7,951 bases of DNA from an uncultured Roseburia sp. (GTDB lineage Bacteria > Bacillota > Clostridia > Lachnospirales > Lachnospiraceae): the NCBI GenBank assembly GCA_945928585.1, contig CAMENQ010000100.1, forward strand, positions 1 through 7,951, given 5' to 3'. Of the stretch, positions 1 through 6,035 are shown piece after piece; the first letter of the stretch is position 1, and the number at the start of each line of letters is the position of its first letter. The notes beneath the pieces are model-generated. The model was not told the origin of the DNA. It worked only from the letters and a program-made list of their open reading frames with translations, and searched no databases. A program made the position numbers and the translations under genes.

Positions 1-148
1 CGAAAATGGAAAACCCTACGTAAATCTTTATGGCGGAGCAAAGAAAACAGCAGATGAAAACGGCATAGGGAATATATATGTCAGTATATCAAACACGGCA
101 GAATATGCACAGGCATTTGCGGTAAGCGAAAAGAAACCTTCACACTGA
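1..148 (+). CDS. acpS: Holo-[acyl-carrier-protein] synthase, C-terminal end (partial)
   Basis: The reading frame beginning at base 2 is open from the window edge and encodes the last 48 residues of a protein ending in TGA at 146-148. AcpS transfers 4'-phosphopantetheine from coenzyme A to a serine of apo-ACP, in the cytoplasm, to make ACP active for fatty-acid synthesis. The visible residues fit the AcpS C-terminus: a GKPYVNLYGGAK stretch (the family's G-K-P...L.G.A region), then a glycine-rich turn, then IYVSISNTAEYAQAFAVSE, matching the final strand V-S-I-S-H-x-x-x-Y-A-x-A. The usual histidine after SIS is asparagine here, a modest variation. The N-terminal part, with the metal-binding Asp and Glu residues, lies outside the window. 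The position immediately before nnr and alr supports the call, because the same order occurs in Bacillus subtilis. Confidence 0.85.
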   Translation, partial: ENGKPYVNLYGGAKKTADENGIGNIYVSISNTAEYAQAFAVSEKKPSH

Positions 149-157
149 GAAAGGAAA

Positions 158-162
158 TGAGG
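158..162 (+). promoter_or_regulatory. Ribosome binding site deciding the nnr start
   Basis: TGAGG lies 6 nt before the ATG at 169, a standard distance. The competing ATG at 157 overlaps this site and has only AAGG at 151-154 with 2 nt spacing, too close for efficient initiation. The start at 169 is therefore preferred; this is inference from spacing. Confidence 0.6.
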
Positions 163-168
163 ACTATT

Positions 169-1746
169 ATGGAAAGAATATTATTAGGAAAACAGATGAA
201 GGCAGTAGACAGATATTCCATAGAAAATATAGGAATACCGTCTATGGTGCTTATGGAAAGAGCAGCACTTGGAGTGGTGGAGGCTGTAGAGGATGTTTAT
301 AAAACCGGAGATAAAATACTTGTAGTCTGCGGAAATGGAAATAATGGAGCTGATGGTCTTGCTGTATACCGTATACTTATGACAAAGGGATACAGGGCAG
401 AATGTGTCATTTTGGGAGATGTACATGGCGGTACGGAAGATTTTCAGAGTCAGAGAAAAATAATAAAAAAGTGCGGATACAAATATTCAAGGCAGGAGTC
501 GGAGGAAGAGTCTCCTGATGTAGACATAAAAAGCTTTGACATAATTGTGGATGCCTTATTTGGCATTGGACTGTCAAGAAATGTCGAGGGTATGTATGCA
601 GAAATGATAAATCAGATTAATTCAGAAAAGCTTGATGATGATGAGGTGAAGGTGATTTCAGTTGATGCACCTTCAGGCGTGGATACAGACAATGGAAAAA
701 TTATGGGGATCGCAGTAAGGGCTGACATTACAGTTACATTCGGAAAGTCAAAAGTAGGTCTTGTAATGTATCCGGGTGCAGCATATGCAGGAGAAGTAAG
801 AGTGTGGGATATCGGCATACCTTGGTCTGTGTATGGAACAGTTCTTTTTGACAGCAGAATATCGCCATATGTCGGTGAGGAAATATTCCAGTTTGAAAAG
901 TCAGATATGGCAGAGTATATAAGTCCACGTATACCATATTCACATAAAGGCACATACGGAAAGGTTCTTGTAATAGCAGGTTCGGCAGAATACAGTGGCG
1001 CTGCATATCTTTGCGAAAGTGCTGCATACAAATCAGGCTGTGGTCTTGTAAAAGTAGTTACATCTATGGAGAATAAGGCAATGCTTACGGTTATGATGCC
1101 TGAGGGATTATATGAATTCTACAGTGCGGAAGGTATGGATCCTGACATATTGAAAGAGGATATGGAATGGGCTGATGCCATTATTATTGGACCGGGACTG
1201 GGACAAAGTGAAAATGCATTAAATATGCTGAAAACAGTTATTGAGGAGAAAGAAAAGCCTATAGTTATAGATGCAGACGGCATAAACCTCTTAAGCAGCA
1301 ACAGGGAATTGCTTTTGCAGCTTGATGACAATATGGTGCTGACACCTCATTTACGTGAAATGTCAAGGCTGATGGAGACATCTGTTTCTGAGATAAAGAA
1401 AGATATGTTAAGTGCCGTTTCAGCTTTTAAAAGAAGATACAAGGGAACGCTTGTACTTAAGGATGCCAGAACAGTAGTAGCAGGACCGAAAAAGGAATTA
1501 TTTATAAATACTACAGGTAACTCAGGCATGGCAACAGGCGGTTCCGGAGATGTACTTGCAGGCATTATAGGCGGCATAATTGCCCAGGATCCAAATTTTG
1601 ATATTGCACTTAAGTCTATGACGGGTGTATACTTACATGGTATGGCAGGTGATATGGCAGCCGAGGAGCTTGGCGAATATGCCATGACAGCTTCAAATAT
1701 AGTAGACGGCTTAGCTATGGTGCTTAAGGAATGTAAGCGCAGATAA
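169..1746 (+). CDS. nnr: Bifunctional ADP-dependent NAD(P)H-hydrate dehydratase / NAD(P)H-hydrate epimerase
   Basis: This metabolite-repair enzyme (YjeF family) has two fused domains. The N-terminal half epimerises damaged R-NAD(P)H hydrate to the S form, and the C-terminal half (carbohydrate-kinase-like fold) dehydrates S-NAD(P)HX to NAD(P)H using ADP. Numbering from the ATG at 169 gives 525 residues, normal for the fused form. The epimerase domain (about 1-225) shows GNGNNGADG at 55-63, VDALFGIGLSRN at about 127-138 and DAPSGVD at 166-172. The dehydratase domain (about 245-525) shows a KGTYGKVLVIAG nucleotide loop near 260-271, GPGLGQ at 341-346, TPHLREM at 392-398 and GGSGDVLAG at 457-465, whose Asp461 is the expected catalytic base. 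Families usually have G rather than R in TPH-x-G-E. An in-frame ATG at 157 exists, but AAGG is only 2 nt away; the ATG at 169 has TGAGG 6 nt upstream and gives the usual short N-terminus before the K-x-x-D-R-Y motif. It follows acpS by 20 nt and precedes alr by 39 nt, so one operon is likely. Confidence 0.93.
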   Translation: MERILLGKQMKAVDRYSIENIGIPSMVLMERAALGVVEAVEDVYKTGDKILVVCGNGNNGADGLAVYRILMTKGYRAECVILGDVHGGTEDFQSQRKIIKKCGYKYSRQESEEESPDVDIKSFDIIVDALFGIGLSRNVEGMYAEMINQINSEKLDDDEVKVISVDAPSGVDTDNGKIMGIAVRADITVTFGKSKVGLVMYPGAAYAGEVRVWDIGIPWSVYGTVLFDSRISPYVGEEIFQFEKSDMAEYISPRIPYSHKGTYGKVLVIAGSAEYSGAAYLCESAAYKSGCGLVKVVTSMENKAMLTVMMPEGLYEFYSAEGMDPDILKEDMEWADAIIIGPGLGQSENALNMLKTVIEEKEKPIVIDADGINLLSSNRELLLQLDDNMVLTPHLREMSRLMETSVSEIKKDMLSAVSAFKRRYKGTLVLKDARTVVAGPKKELFINTTGNSGMATGGSGDVLAGIIGGIIAQDPNFDIALKSMTGVYLHGMAGDMAAEELGEYAMTASNIVDGLAMVLKECKRR

Positions 1747-1785
1747 TCACCTAAAAATCAGGGAAAGGACTTTGGTTTAAAGCAA

Positions 1786-2976
1786 ATGTTTGATTTAGAG
1801 CAGTATTACAGAGTATATGCAGGTGTAAATCTTGATAATATATATGCAAATATGGAAGGTCTTAAAAATAATGTACAAAACGGCACTCAGATGGTAGCAG
1901 TAGTAAAGGCAGATGGTTATGGACATGGAGCCGTACCTGTGGCAGTTACAGTAGATAAGCTTGTGGAAGCTTATGCTGTTGCCACTATAGAGGAAGCCTT
2001 GCAGTTAAGAAACCACGGCATAAAAAAACCTATATATCTTTTGGGATTTATTCCTGATAACAGAATAGATGATGCGATTTCACATGAGATAAGATTTGCC
2101 GTATACGAAAAAGAACAGGCAGAAAAAATCTCAAAAAGGGCAGTAGAACTTGGAAAAACAGGATTTATTCATATAAAACTTGATACTGGTATGGGAAGAA
2201 TAGGCTTTCTGCCAAATGAAGCATCACTTAAGGCTGTTCTTGAAATTGGAAAGCTTCCCGGTGTATTTGTAGAGGGCATATTTACACACTTTGCAAAAGC
2301 AGATGAAAGTGATAAAACACCTGCCCGAAGACAGTTGTCCATATATACGGATTTTATAGAAAAATTAAAAGAAAATGGTATGGATATAAAAATTAAGCAC
2401 TGCTCTAACAGTGCCGGAATAATAGATATGCCAGAGGCAAATATGTCTGAGGTAAGAGCCGGCATAGCATTATATGGTATGTATCCTTCGGATGAGATAA
2501 ATAAAGAAGCAGTTAAAATGTATCCTGCCATGGAAATAAAAAGCCATATTATATATCTTAAGACAGTTGAAAAGGGTACTTCCATAGGCTATGGCGGTAC
2601 ATTTGTGACAAAACGCACCACGAAGGTAGCTACAATACCTGTAGGCTACGGCGACGGTTATCCAAGAAGTCTGTCAAATAAGGGAAGTGTACTTATAAAT
2701 GGTAAGAGAGCTTTCATTATTGGAAGAGTGTGTATGGATCAGTTTATGGTGGATGTAACAGACATCGAAGATGTAAAAGAAGGAGATGTGGTAACACTTA
2801 TAGGCAGTGATGGGAATGATACTATAACAGTAGAGGAAACTGCAGAACTGGCAGGTACTTTTAATTATGAATTTGTATGCGATATAGGAAAACGAATACC
2901 GAGGGTATACTACAGAAACGGCCGGATAGTCTGTACCAAGGATTATTTTGATGACAAATACAGTATAAATTTATAA
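1786..2976 (+). CDS. alr: Alanine racemase (PLP-dependent)
   Basis: Alr interconverts L- and D-alanine in the cytoplasm and supplies D-alanine for peptidoglycan and, where present, teichoic acid decoration. The protein is 396 residues, within the usual 360-400. The N-terminal PLP barrel contains VVKADGYGHG, with Lys41 as the expected Schiff-base lysine. KLDTGMGRIG at 131-140 carries the conserved Lys131 and Arg138, and HCSNSAG at 205-211 and RAGIALYG at 224-231 are further family signatures. The C-terminal beta domain contributes SIGYGGTF at 266-273, whose Tyr269 is the expected second catalytic base, and the GRVCMDQ block at 313-319. All key residues are present, so the enzyme should be active. 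The start at 1786 is the only reasonable one, because no start codon lies between the nnr stop and it in this frame. Its purine-rich AAAGGA is about 16 nt upstream, so the ribosome site is weak or unusual. It is likely co-transcribed with acpS and nnr. Confidence 0.96.
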   Translation: MFDLEQYYRVYAGVNLDNIYANMEGLKNNVQNGTQMVAVVKADGYGHGAVPVAVTVDKLVEAYAVATIEEALQLRNHGIKKPIYLLGFIPDNRIDDAISHEIRFAVYEKEQAEKISKRAVELGKTGFIHIKLDTGMGRIGFLPNEASLKAVLEIGKLPGVFVEGIFTHFAKADESDKTPARRQLSIYTDFIEKLKENGMDIKIKHCSNSAGIIDMPEANMSEVRAGIALYGMYPSDEINKEAVKMYPAMEIKSHIIYLKTVEKGTSIGYGGTFVTKRTTKVATIPVGYGDGYPRSLSNKGSVLINGKRAFIIGRVCMDQFMVDVTDIEDVKEGDVVTLIGSDGNDTITVEETAELAGTFNYEFVCDIGKRIPRVYYRNGRIVCTKDYFDDKYSINL

Positions 2977-3115
2977 AAAATTATATTTAATCTGTTTTGA
3001 ATATTTATAAAATCTCAGGAGATACTTTTAACAGATATTTATATGTAAAACTTATACAATAAATTAAGCATTACTACATAAATATAAATATAGGTTAAAA
3101 GTGGAGTGAGAATAA
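2977..3115 (+). other. alr-mazF spacer without an antitoxin gene
   Basis: This 139-bp AT-rich spacer separates alr from mazF. In the Bacillus subtilis arrangement the antitoxin gene ndoAI lies here. I found no plus-strand ORF of useful length: the ATG at 3043 is followed at once by TAA, and no start codon lies close behind the good ribosome-site-like CAGGAG at 3016-3021. A weak sigma-A-like pair TTGAAT (2997-3002), 18 nt, GATACT (3021-3026) could promote mazF separately, and TTAACA at 3028-3033 is a good -35 hexamer without a well-spaced -10. No terminator-like GC hairpin is visible, so read-through from alr into mazF is possible. Confidence 0.5.
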
Positions 3116-3466
3116 GTGGTTATAAAAAGAGGAGATATTTATTATGCAGATTTAAGACCTGTGGTAGGTTCAGAACAGGGAGGGGTAAGACCTGTTCTTA
3201 TAATACAGAACGACACCGGGAACAAGCATAGTCCTACAGTTATATGTGCAGCAATTACAAGCCGTATGAATAAAGCTAAGCTGCCTACACATGTGGAACT
3301 TGACAGTCATAAATGCGAAATAGTGAAGGATTCAGTTATTCTTTTGGAGCAGCTTAGGACTATAGACAAAAAGCGTCTTAAGGATAAGGTGTGCCACATT
3401 GATAATGAAATTTTAAAAAAAGTAGACAGGGCACTGCTTGTAAGTCTTGAACTGGAAGAACAGTAA
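3116..3466 (+). CDS. mazF: MazF/PemK-family mRNA interferase (EndoA/NdoA-like toxin), GTG start
   Basis: This is a ribosome-independent endoribonuclease toxin of the type II MazEF systems, which cuts mRNA at short motifs (UACAU in B. subtilis EndoA; the motif here is unknown). It has 116 residues, the same size as Bacillus NdoA, and resembles it along its whole length: [10 protein letters not shown] at 4-13, [17 protein letters not shown] at 17-33, TVICAAITS at 41-49, [10 protein letters not shown] near 54-63 and [17 protein letters not shown] near 72-88. The catalytic pair Arg25 and Thr48 of EndoA is conserved, so the toxin looks active. The start is GTG at 3116, with GGAG at 3103-3106 and 9 nt spacing. 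The location directly after alr is the conserved Firmicute context. The odd point is that no MazE-type antitoxin is visible immediately upstream or downstream. Control must come from an antitoxin encoded elsewhere, a diverged one not recognised, or low expression. The family assignment is firm; the physiological role is inferred. Confidence 0.95.
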   Translation: MVIKRGDIYYADLRPVVGSEQGGVRPVLIIQNDTGNKHSPTVICAAITSRMNKAKLPTHVELDSHKCEIVKDSVILLEQLRTIDKKRLKDKVCHIDNEILKKVDRALLVSLELEEQ

Positions 3467-3526
3467 ATCCCTGTTATTATGTTTATTGATGTGTTAATGT
3501 GTTGTTTTAGAGACATATAGATACAT

Positions 3527-3546
3527 TGGATTACAGGTGGATTACA
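3527..3546 (+). repeat. TGGATTACA direct repeat, 11-bp period
   Basis: The 9-mer TGGATTACA occurs at 3527-3535 and again at 3538-3546, separated by GG. The 11-bp period places both copies on nearly the same face of the helix. The second copy ends 13 bp before the -35 hexamer of the promoter at 3560, where an activator would bind. The repeat is visible; a binding role is inferred. Confidence 0.5.
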
Positions 3547-3557
3547 TAAGAAAGAAT

Positions 3558-3579
3558 TATTGACGAATGAAAGTCAATA
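3558..3579. promoter_or_regulatory. Inverted repeat overlapping the -35 box (possible operator)
   Basis: TATTGAC at 3558-3564 and GTCAATA at 3573-3579 form perfect 7-bp arms around an 8-nt spacer. The left arm includes most of the -35 hexamer and the right arm lies in the promoter spacer. A dimeric repressor bound here would block RNA polymerase. The symmetry is directly visible; the regulator is unknown and the operator role is inference. Confidence 0.45.
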
Positions 3580-3588
3580 TGGTAAAAT
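3560..3588 (+). promoter_or_regulatory. Sigma-A-type promoter for the corC-like gene
   Basis: TTGACG at 3560-3565 and TAAAAT at 3583-3588 are separated by exactly 17 nt; each matches five of six consensus bases. Transcription would start near 3595, giving a leader of about 90 nt before the ATG at 3686. It is the best promoter match I could find in the window and suggests that the corC-like gene is transcribed separately from the alr-mazF cluster. Confidence 0.75.
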
Positions 3589-3634
3589 GCTATGGGCAAA
3601 AGTGGTTAAAAATGTCATTTTTTGCTACAAAATT

Positions 3635-3663
3635 GCTGTAAAGCATAAAAAGTGTCTTACAGC
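3635..3663 (+). other. Leader hairpin upstream of the corC-like gene
   Basis: GCTGTAA at 3635-3641 and TTACAGC at 3657-3663 can form a perfect 7-bp stem with a 15-nt A-rich loop in the mRNA leader. It ends 7 nt before the AAAGGAG ribosome site, so it could affect translation or stabilise the leader. It has no U tract, so it is not a terminator. Confidence 0.4.
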
Positions 3664-3685
3664 TTTATGAAAAGGAGAAAGCCGG

Positions 3686-5059
3686 ATGGACGATAGTCCC
3701 TTATACAGTTTAGTTTTATTTATTATTTTTATAATTATTAATGGTTTGTTATATGCCTTTGGTGAGGCAGTAAGAATGTTAAACGAATCTGATGTAGAAA
3801 AAAATGCAGAATATGGAAATAAAAAATATATAAAAATCAAAAAAATAATCGACAGACCTGATAAATTCATAAGCACAGTACATATGGTTACATGCGTGAC
3901 AGTTGCGCTGGTAGGATTTTTTCAGTTAGGAGCCTACGGAAGTAAATGTCAAAATTTCTTTGTAAATCATATTGGGGCATATGTGACAGATACGTTTATC
4001 GGAGTGTTATCATATCTTCTGGTGGCTGTTTATCTGCTGTTTCTTATAATATCACTCGGTATTCTTGTTCCAAAGAGGCTTGGAGCAAAATATGCCGAGG
4101 GGTGTGCAAAAGCACTTATAGGTTTGGTATGGTTTATTATGACTATACTTACTCCGTTTACAGCTATCACTACATTGTTTGCAAATATCGTCATCAGAAT
4201 CTTTGGAATAGACCCAAAGGAGGAACTTCTTAATGTGACTGAGGAGGAAATTATTTCCATGGTAAATGAAGGTCATGAACAGGGAGTTTTGGAGGAACGT
4301 GAGGCAGAGATGATATCTAACATTATGGAGCTGGATGAAAAGACGGCCGGTGATGTTATGATTCATAGAAAACATATAATTGCCGTGGATGGTATGTGGA
4401 CATTAGAGGAAGCAGTGGAATTTATTATAAATCAGAATTATTCCAGATTTCCGGTGTATATAGACGATATAGACAATATTATCGGAATACTTCATTTGAG
4501 AGACGCAATGTCTTATTACCACAGGGCGCAAAACAAGAACATACTTGTTAAAGATATGAAGAATATGCTTATGACTGCCGTTTTTATACCGGAATCAAGA
4601 AATGTTGATGATTTATTTAAGGACATGCAGAAAAATAAAACCCATATGGAGATAGTGGTAGATGAGTATGGACAGACTTCAGGCATTATTGCCATGGAGG
4701 ATATTCTTGAGGAAATAGTGGGCAATATCTGGGACGAGTATGATGTAGAGGAAGAAAATATCACTGTCCAGTCAGATGGTTCTTATCTTGTAAAAGGTCT
4801 CACTACACTGGAAGAAATGGAGGATGTATTCGAGGACGAATTTGATAATGAGGATTACGACACATTAAACGGATTTCTCATATCAAAGCTTGAACGTATC
4901 CCTGATGAAGGTGAGAAAACAACGCTTGTTATCGATGGTTATATGTATCAGATTCTGGCTGTTAAAGACAGGATGATTTCTCTTGTCAGAATAACTAAGG
5001 TTGAAAATGATGAGGAAGATTCCGAAAAGACAGCGGAAAAAGAAGAAAATGCAAAATAA
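3686..5059 (+). CDS. CNNM/CorC (HlyC/CorC) family membrane protein: DUF21, CBS pair, CorC_HlyC domain
   Basis: This 457-residue protein has the standard CNNM/CorC layout. About four hydrophobic segments lie at 6-27, 62-85, 103-129 and 142-173 (DUF21 membrane domain). They are followed by an acidic linker with the family signature VTEEEIISMVNEGHEQGVLEEREAEMI at about 184-210, two CBS domains (about 219-280 and 288-350; note NYSRFPVYIDDIDNIIGILH at 251-270 and the VVDEYGQTSGIIAMEDILEEIVG block at 324-346), and a CorC_HlyC domain (about 360-437). The tail after 438 is strongly acidic and lysine-rich. Relatives are associated with Mg2+ and other divalent cation export or homeostasis, with the CBS pair binding nucleotide. 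The usual G-E-L-x-P-K motif in DUF21 reads GILVPK at 125-130, so the family acidic residue is missing, and the first helix lacks the common S-E-T-A pattern. The start at 3686 has AAAGGAG 8 nt upstream. Transport activity is therefore uncertain, although family membership is secure. Confidence 0.9.
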   Translation: MDDSPLYSLVLFIIFIIINGLLYAFGEAVRMLNESDVEKNAEYGNKKYIKIKKIIDRPDKFISTVHMVTCVTVALVGFFQLGAYGSKCQNFFVNHIGAYVTDTFIGVLSYLLVAVYLLFLIISLGILVPKRLGAKYAEGCAKALIGLVWFIMTILTPFTAITTLFANIVIRIFGIDPKEELLNVTEEEIISMVNEGHEQGVLEEREAEMISNIMELDEKTAGDVMIHRKHIIAVDGMWTLEEAVEFIINQNYSRFPVYIDDIDNIIGILHLRDAMSYYHRAQNKNILVKDMKNMLMTAVFIPESRNVDDLFKDMQKNKTHMEIVVDEYGQTSGIIAMEDILEEIVGNIWDEYDVEEENITVQSDGSYLVKGLTTLEEMEDVFEDEFDNEDYDTLNGFLISKLERIPDEGEKTTLVIDGYMYQILAVKDRMISLVRITKVENDEEDSEKTAEKEENAK

Positions 5060-5101
5060 TATTAAGTAATAAACATAATTTTAGCAGCGATAAATTTTTC
5101 T

Positions 5102-5140
5102 GATATGTGAATATATTTAAATTTAAAATATGCACATATC
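5102..5140. repeat. 39-bp AT-rich quasi-palindrome before yebC
   Basis: Outer arms GATATGTG at 5102-5109 and CACATATC at 5133-5140 are perfect complements. Continuing inward to the centre at 5121, 16 of 19 base pairs match; the mismatches are 5110/5132, 5115/5127 and 5118/5124. It abuts the candidate -10 of yebC. It could be an operator, a weak hairpin at the end of the upstream transcript, or both. Confidence 0.55.
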
Positions 5141-5172
5141 TGATAAAATATAAATTAGATATTATAAATTTT

Positions 5173-5178
5173 AGGAGG
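5173..5178 (+). promoter_or_regulatory. Ribosome binding site deciding the yebC start
   Basis: A consensus AGGAGG ends 6 nt before the ATG at 5185. The frame stays open upstream to a GTG at 5107, but that codon lies inside the palindrome, lacks a ribosome site, and the extra 26 residues are not YebC-like. The start at 5185 is therefore chosen. Confidence 0.9.
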
Positions 5179-5184
5179 AAAAAA

Positions 5185-5913
5185 ATGTCAGGACATTCAA
5201 AATTTGCAAATATTAAGCATAAGAAGGAAAAAAACGATGCAGCGAAGGGAAAAATTTTCACCATTATCGGAAGAGAAATCGCAGTAGCCGTTAAGGAAGG
5301 CGGCGCAGACCCTGCCAATAACAGCAAGCTTGCAGCAGTTATAGCAAAGGCAAAGGCAAACAATATGCCAAACGATACAATAGACAGAGGTATCAAAAAA
5401 GCTGCAGGTGACGGAAATGCAGTAAATTACGAGTCAGTTACATATGAAGGATATGGCCCTAGCGGTACTGCCATTATTGTAAACGCTCTTACAGATAACA
5501 GAAACAGAACAGCTTCCAACGTAAGAAACGCATTTACAAAGGGCGGCGGAAGCGTAGGAACTACAGGCTGCGTGTCATATATGTTTGACGAAAAGGGACA
5601 GATTATCGTAGACAAGGAAGAATGTGATATGGATGCAGACGAGATGATGATGATTGCCCTTGATGCAGGAGCAGAGGATTTCAGTGATGAAGAGGACAGC
5701 TACGAAATACTTACGGCTCCGGCTGATTTTGATGCAGTATATAAGGCTATGTCAGAGGCAAACATCCCTATGGCACAGGCTGAGGTAACTATGATTCCAC
5801 AGAATTATGTTGAACTTACAAGTGAAGATGATATAAAGAAGATTAACAGAATACTTGATCTTCTTGATGAGGATGATGACGTTCAAGCGGTTTATCATAA
5901 CTGGGATGAATAA
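5185..5913 (+). CDS. yebC: YebC/PmpR/TACO1-family protein
   Basis: A 242-residue cytoplasmic protein of the universally conserved YebC family, full length for the family (about 240). The N-terminus MSGHSKFANIKHKK is the family signature, with F where many members have W, and it continues with KNDAAKGKIFTIIGREI. Further family blocks are NNSKLAAVIAKAKANNMP at about 47-64, YEGYGPSGTAIIV near 89-101, LTDNRNRT near 104-111 and GCVSYMFDEKG near 128-138. The acidic C-terminal third includes AEDF, ANIPMAQAEVTMIPQN and a DLLDEDDDVQAVYHN ending. Family members have been described as transcriptional regulators (PmpR and others), and mitochondrial TACO1 and bacterial YebC are linked to translation of difficult, proline-rich stretches. 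Which role applies here cannot be told from sequence. It appears monocistronic, with its own promoter-like site and a strong terminator after the stop. Confidence 0.95.
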   Translation: MSGHSKFANIKHKKEKNDAAKGKIFTIIGREIAVAVKEGGADPANNSKLAAVIAKAKANNMPNDTIDRGIKKAAGDGNAVNYESVTYEGYGPSGTAIIVNALTDNRNRTASNVRNAFTKGGGSVGTTGCVSYMFDEKGQIIVDKEECDMDADEMMMIALDAGAEDFSDEEDSYEILTAPADFDAVYKAMSEANIPMAQAEVTMIPQNYVELTSEDDIKKINRILDLLDEDDDVQAVYHNWDE

Positions 5914-5938
5914 AGATTTGATTTAGAATATGTTATAT

Positions 5939-5990
5939 AAGGGAATGTTTTGTGCTGTGGGTGGTACATAAACATTCCCTTTTTTATTTT
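5939..5990 (+). terminator. Intrinsic terminator of yebC
   Basis: AAGGGAATGTTT at 5939-5950 pairs perfectly with AAACATTCCCTT at 5970-5981 (12-bp stem, 19-nt loop) and is followed by TTTTATTTT. It lies 25 nt after the yebC stop, as expected for a rho-independent terminator. Confidence 0.93.
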
Positions 5991-6035
5991 ATAATAGGAA
6001 ATTCCTAAAGCAACAGCGTGAAATTAAGAAACCAA

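Larger units (their letters stand above)
3467..3685 (+). other. Repeat-rich intergenic control region before the corC-like gene
   Basis: This 219-bp stretch carries no credible ORF and no clear terminator for the upstream mazF. It contains, in order: a tandem ATGTGTT(A/G) repeat at 3489-3503; a direct repeat TGGATTACA at 3527-3535 and 3538-3546 (11-bp period); a 7-bp inverted repeat TATTGAC-N8-GTCAATA at 3558-3579 overlapping the -35 box; a sigma-A promoter at 3560-3588; and a leader of about 80-90 nt with a 7-bp inverted repeat at 3635-3663 and a strong ribosome site at 3671-3677. The concentration of symmetric elements suggests transcriptional control of the gene at 3686. No known riboswitch fold was recognised, and the leader is too short for an M-box. 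Confidence 0.6.
5060..5184 (+). other. corC-yebC intergenic region with candidate extended -10 promoter
   Basis: This 125-bp spacer is very AT-rich. It holds a 39-bp quasi-palindrome at 5102-5140, directly followed by TGATAAAAT at 5141-5149, which reads as an extended -10 (TG-N-TAAAAT). TTTAAA at 5122-5127 is a weak -35 with 16-nt spacing and lies inside the palindrome. The leader to the ATG would be about 30 nt. No GC-rich terminator for the upstream gene is visible, so some read-through is possible. Confidence 0.45.

Noticed and set aside
157..168. nnr start at ATG 157
   Set aside because: The only ribosome-site-like bases are 2 nt away, while ATG 169 has TGAGG at 6 nt and gives the usual N-terminal length.
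612..1031. Antisense ORF of 139 codons opposite nnr
   Set aside because: It lies wholly inside the well-supported nnr gene, has no ribosome site or recognisable domain, and is a shadow of the coding frame.
2169..2585. Antisense ORF of 138 codons opposite alr
   Set aside because: It overlaps conserved alanine racemase motifs on the other strand and shows no protein-family signal.
3595..3685. Mg2+ (M-box) riboswitch before the corC-like gene
   Set aside because: The leader is only about 90 nt with a single weak stem, while M-box elements are much longer with several conserved helices.
3946..4233. Alternative-frame plus-strand ORF inside the corC-like gene
   Set aside because: It is Tyr/Cys/Ser-rich with no domain and no ribosome site, and it overlaps a clear DUF21 membrane domain in another frame.
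5102..5140. Palindrome as intrinsic terminator of the corC-like gene
   Set aside because: The stem is almost all A-T with internal mismatches and is not followed by a T run, so it is unlikely to end transcription efficiently.
5107..5184. N-terminal extension of yebC from GTG at 5107
   Set aside because: The GTG lies inside the palindrome and has no ribosome site, whereas ATG 5185 has a perfect AGGAGG and gives the family N-terminus MSGHSKF.
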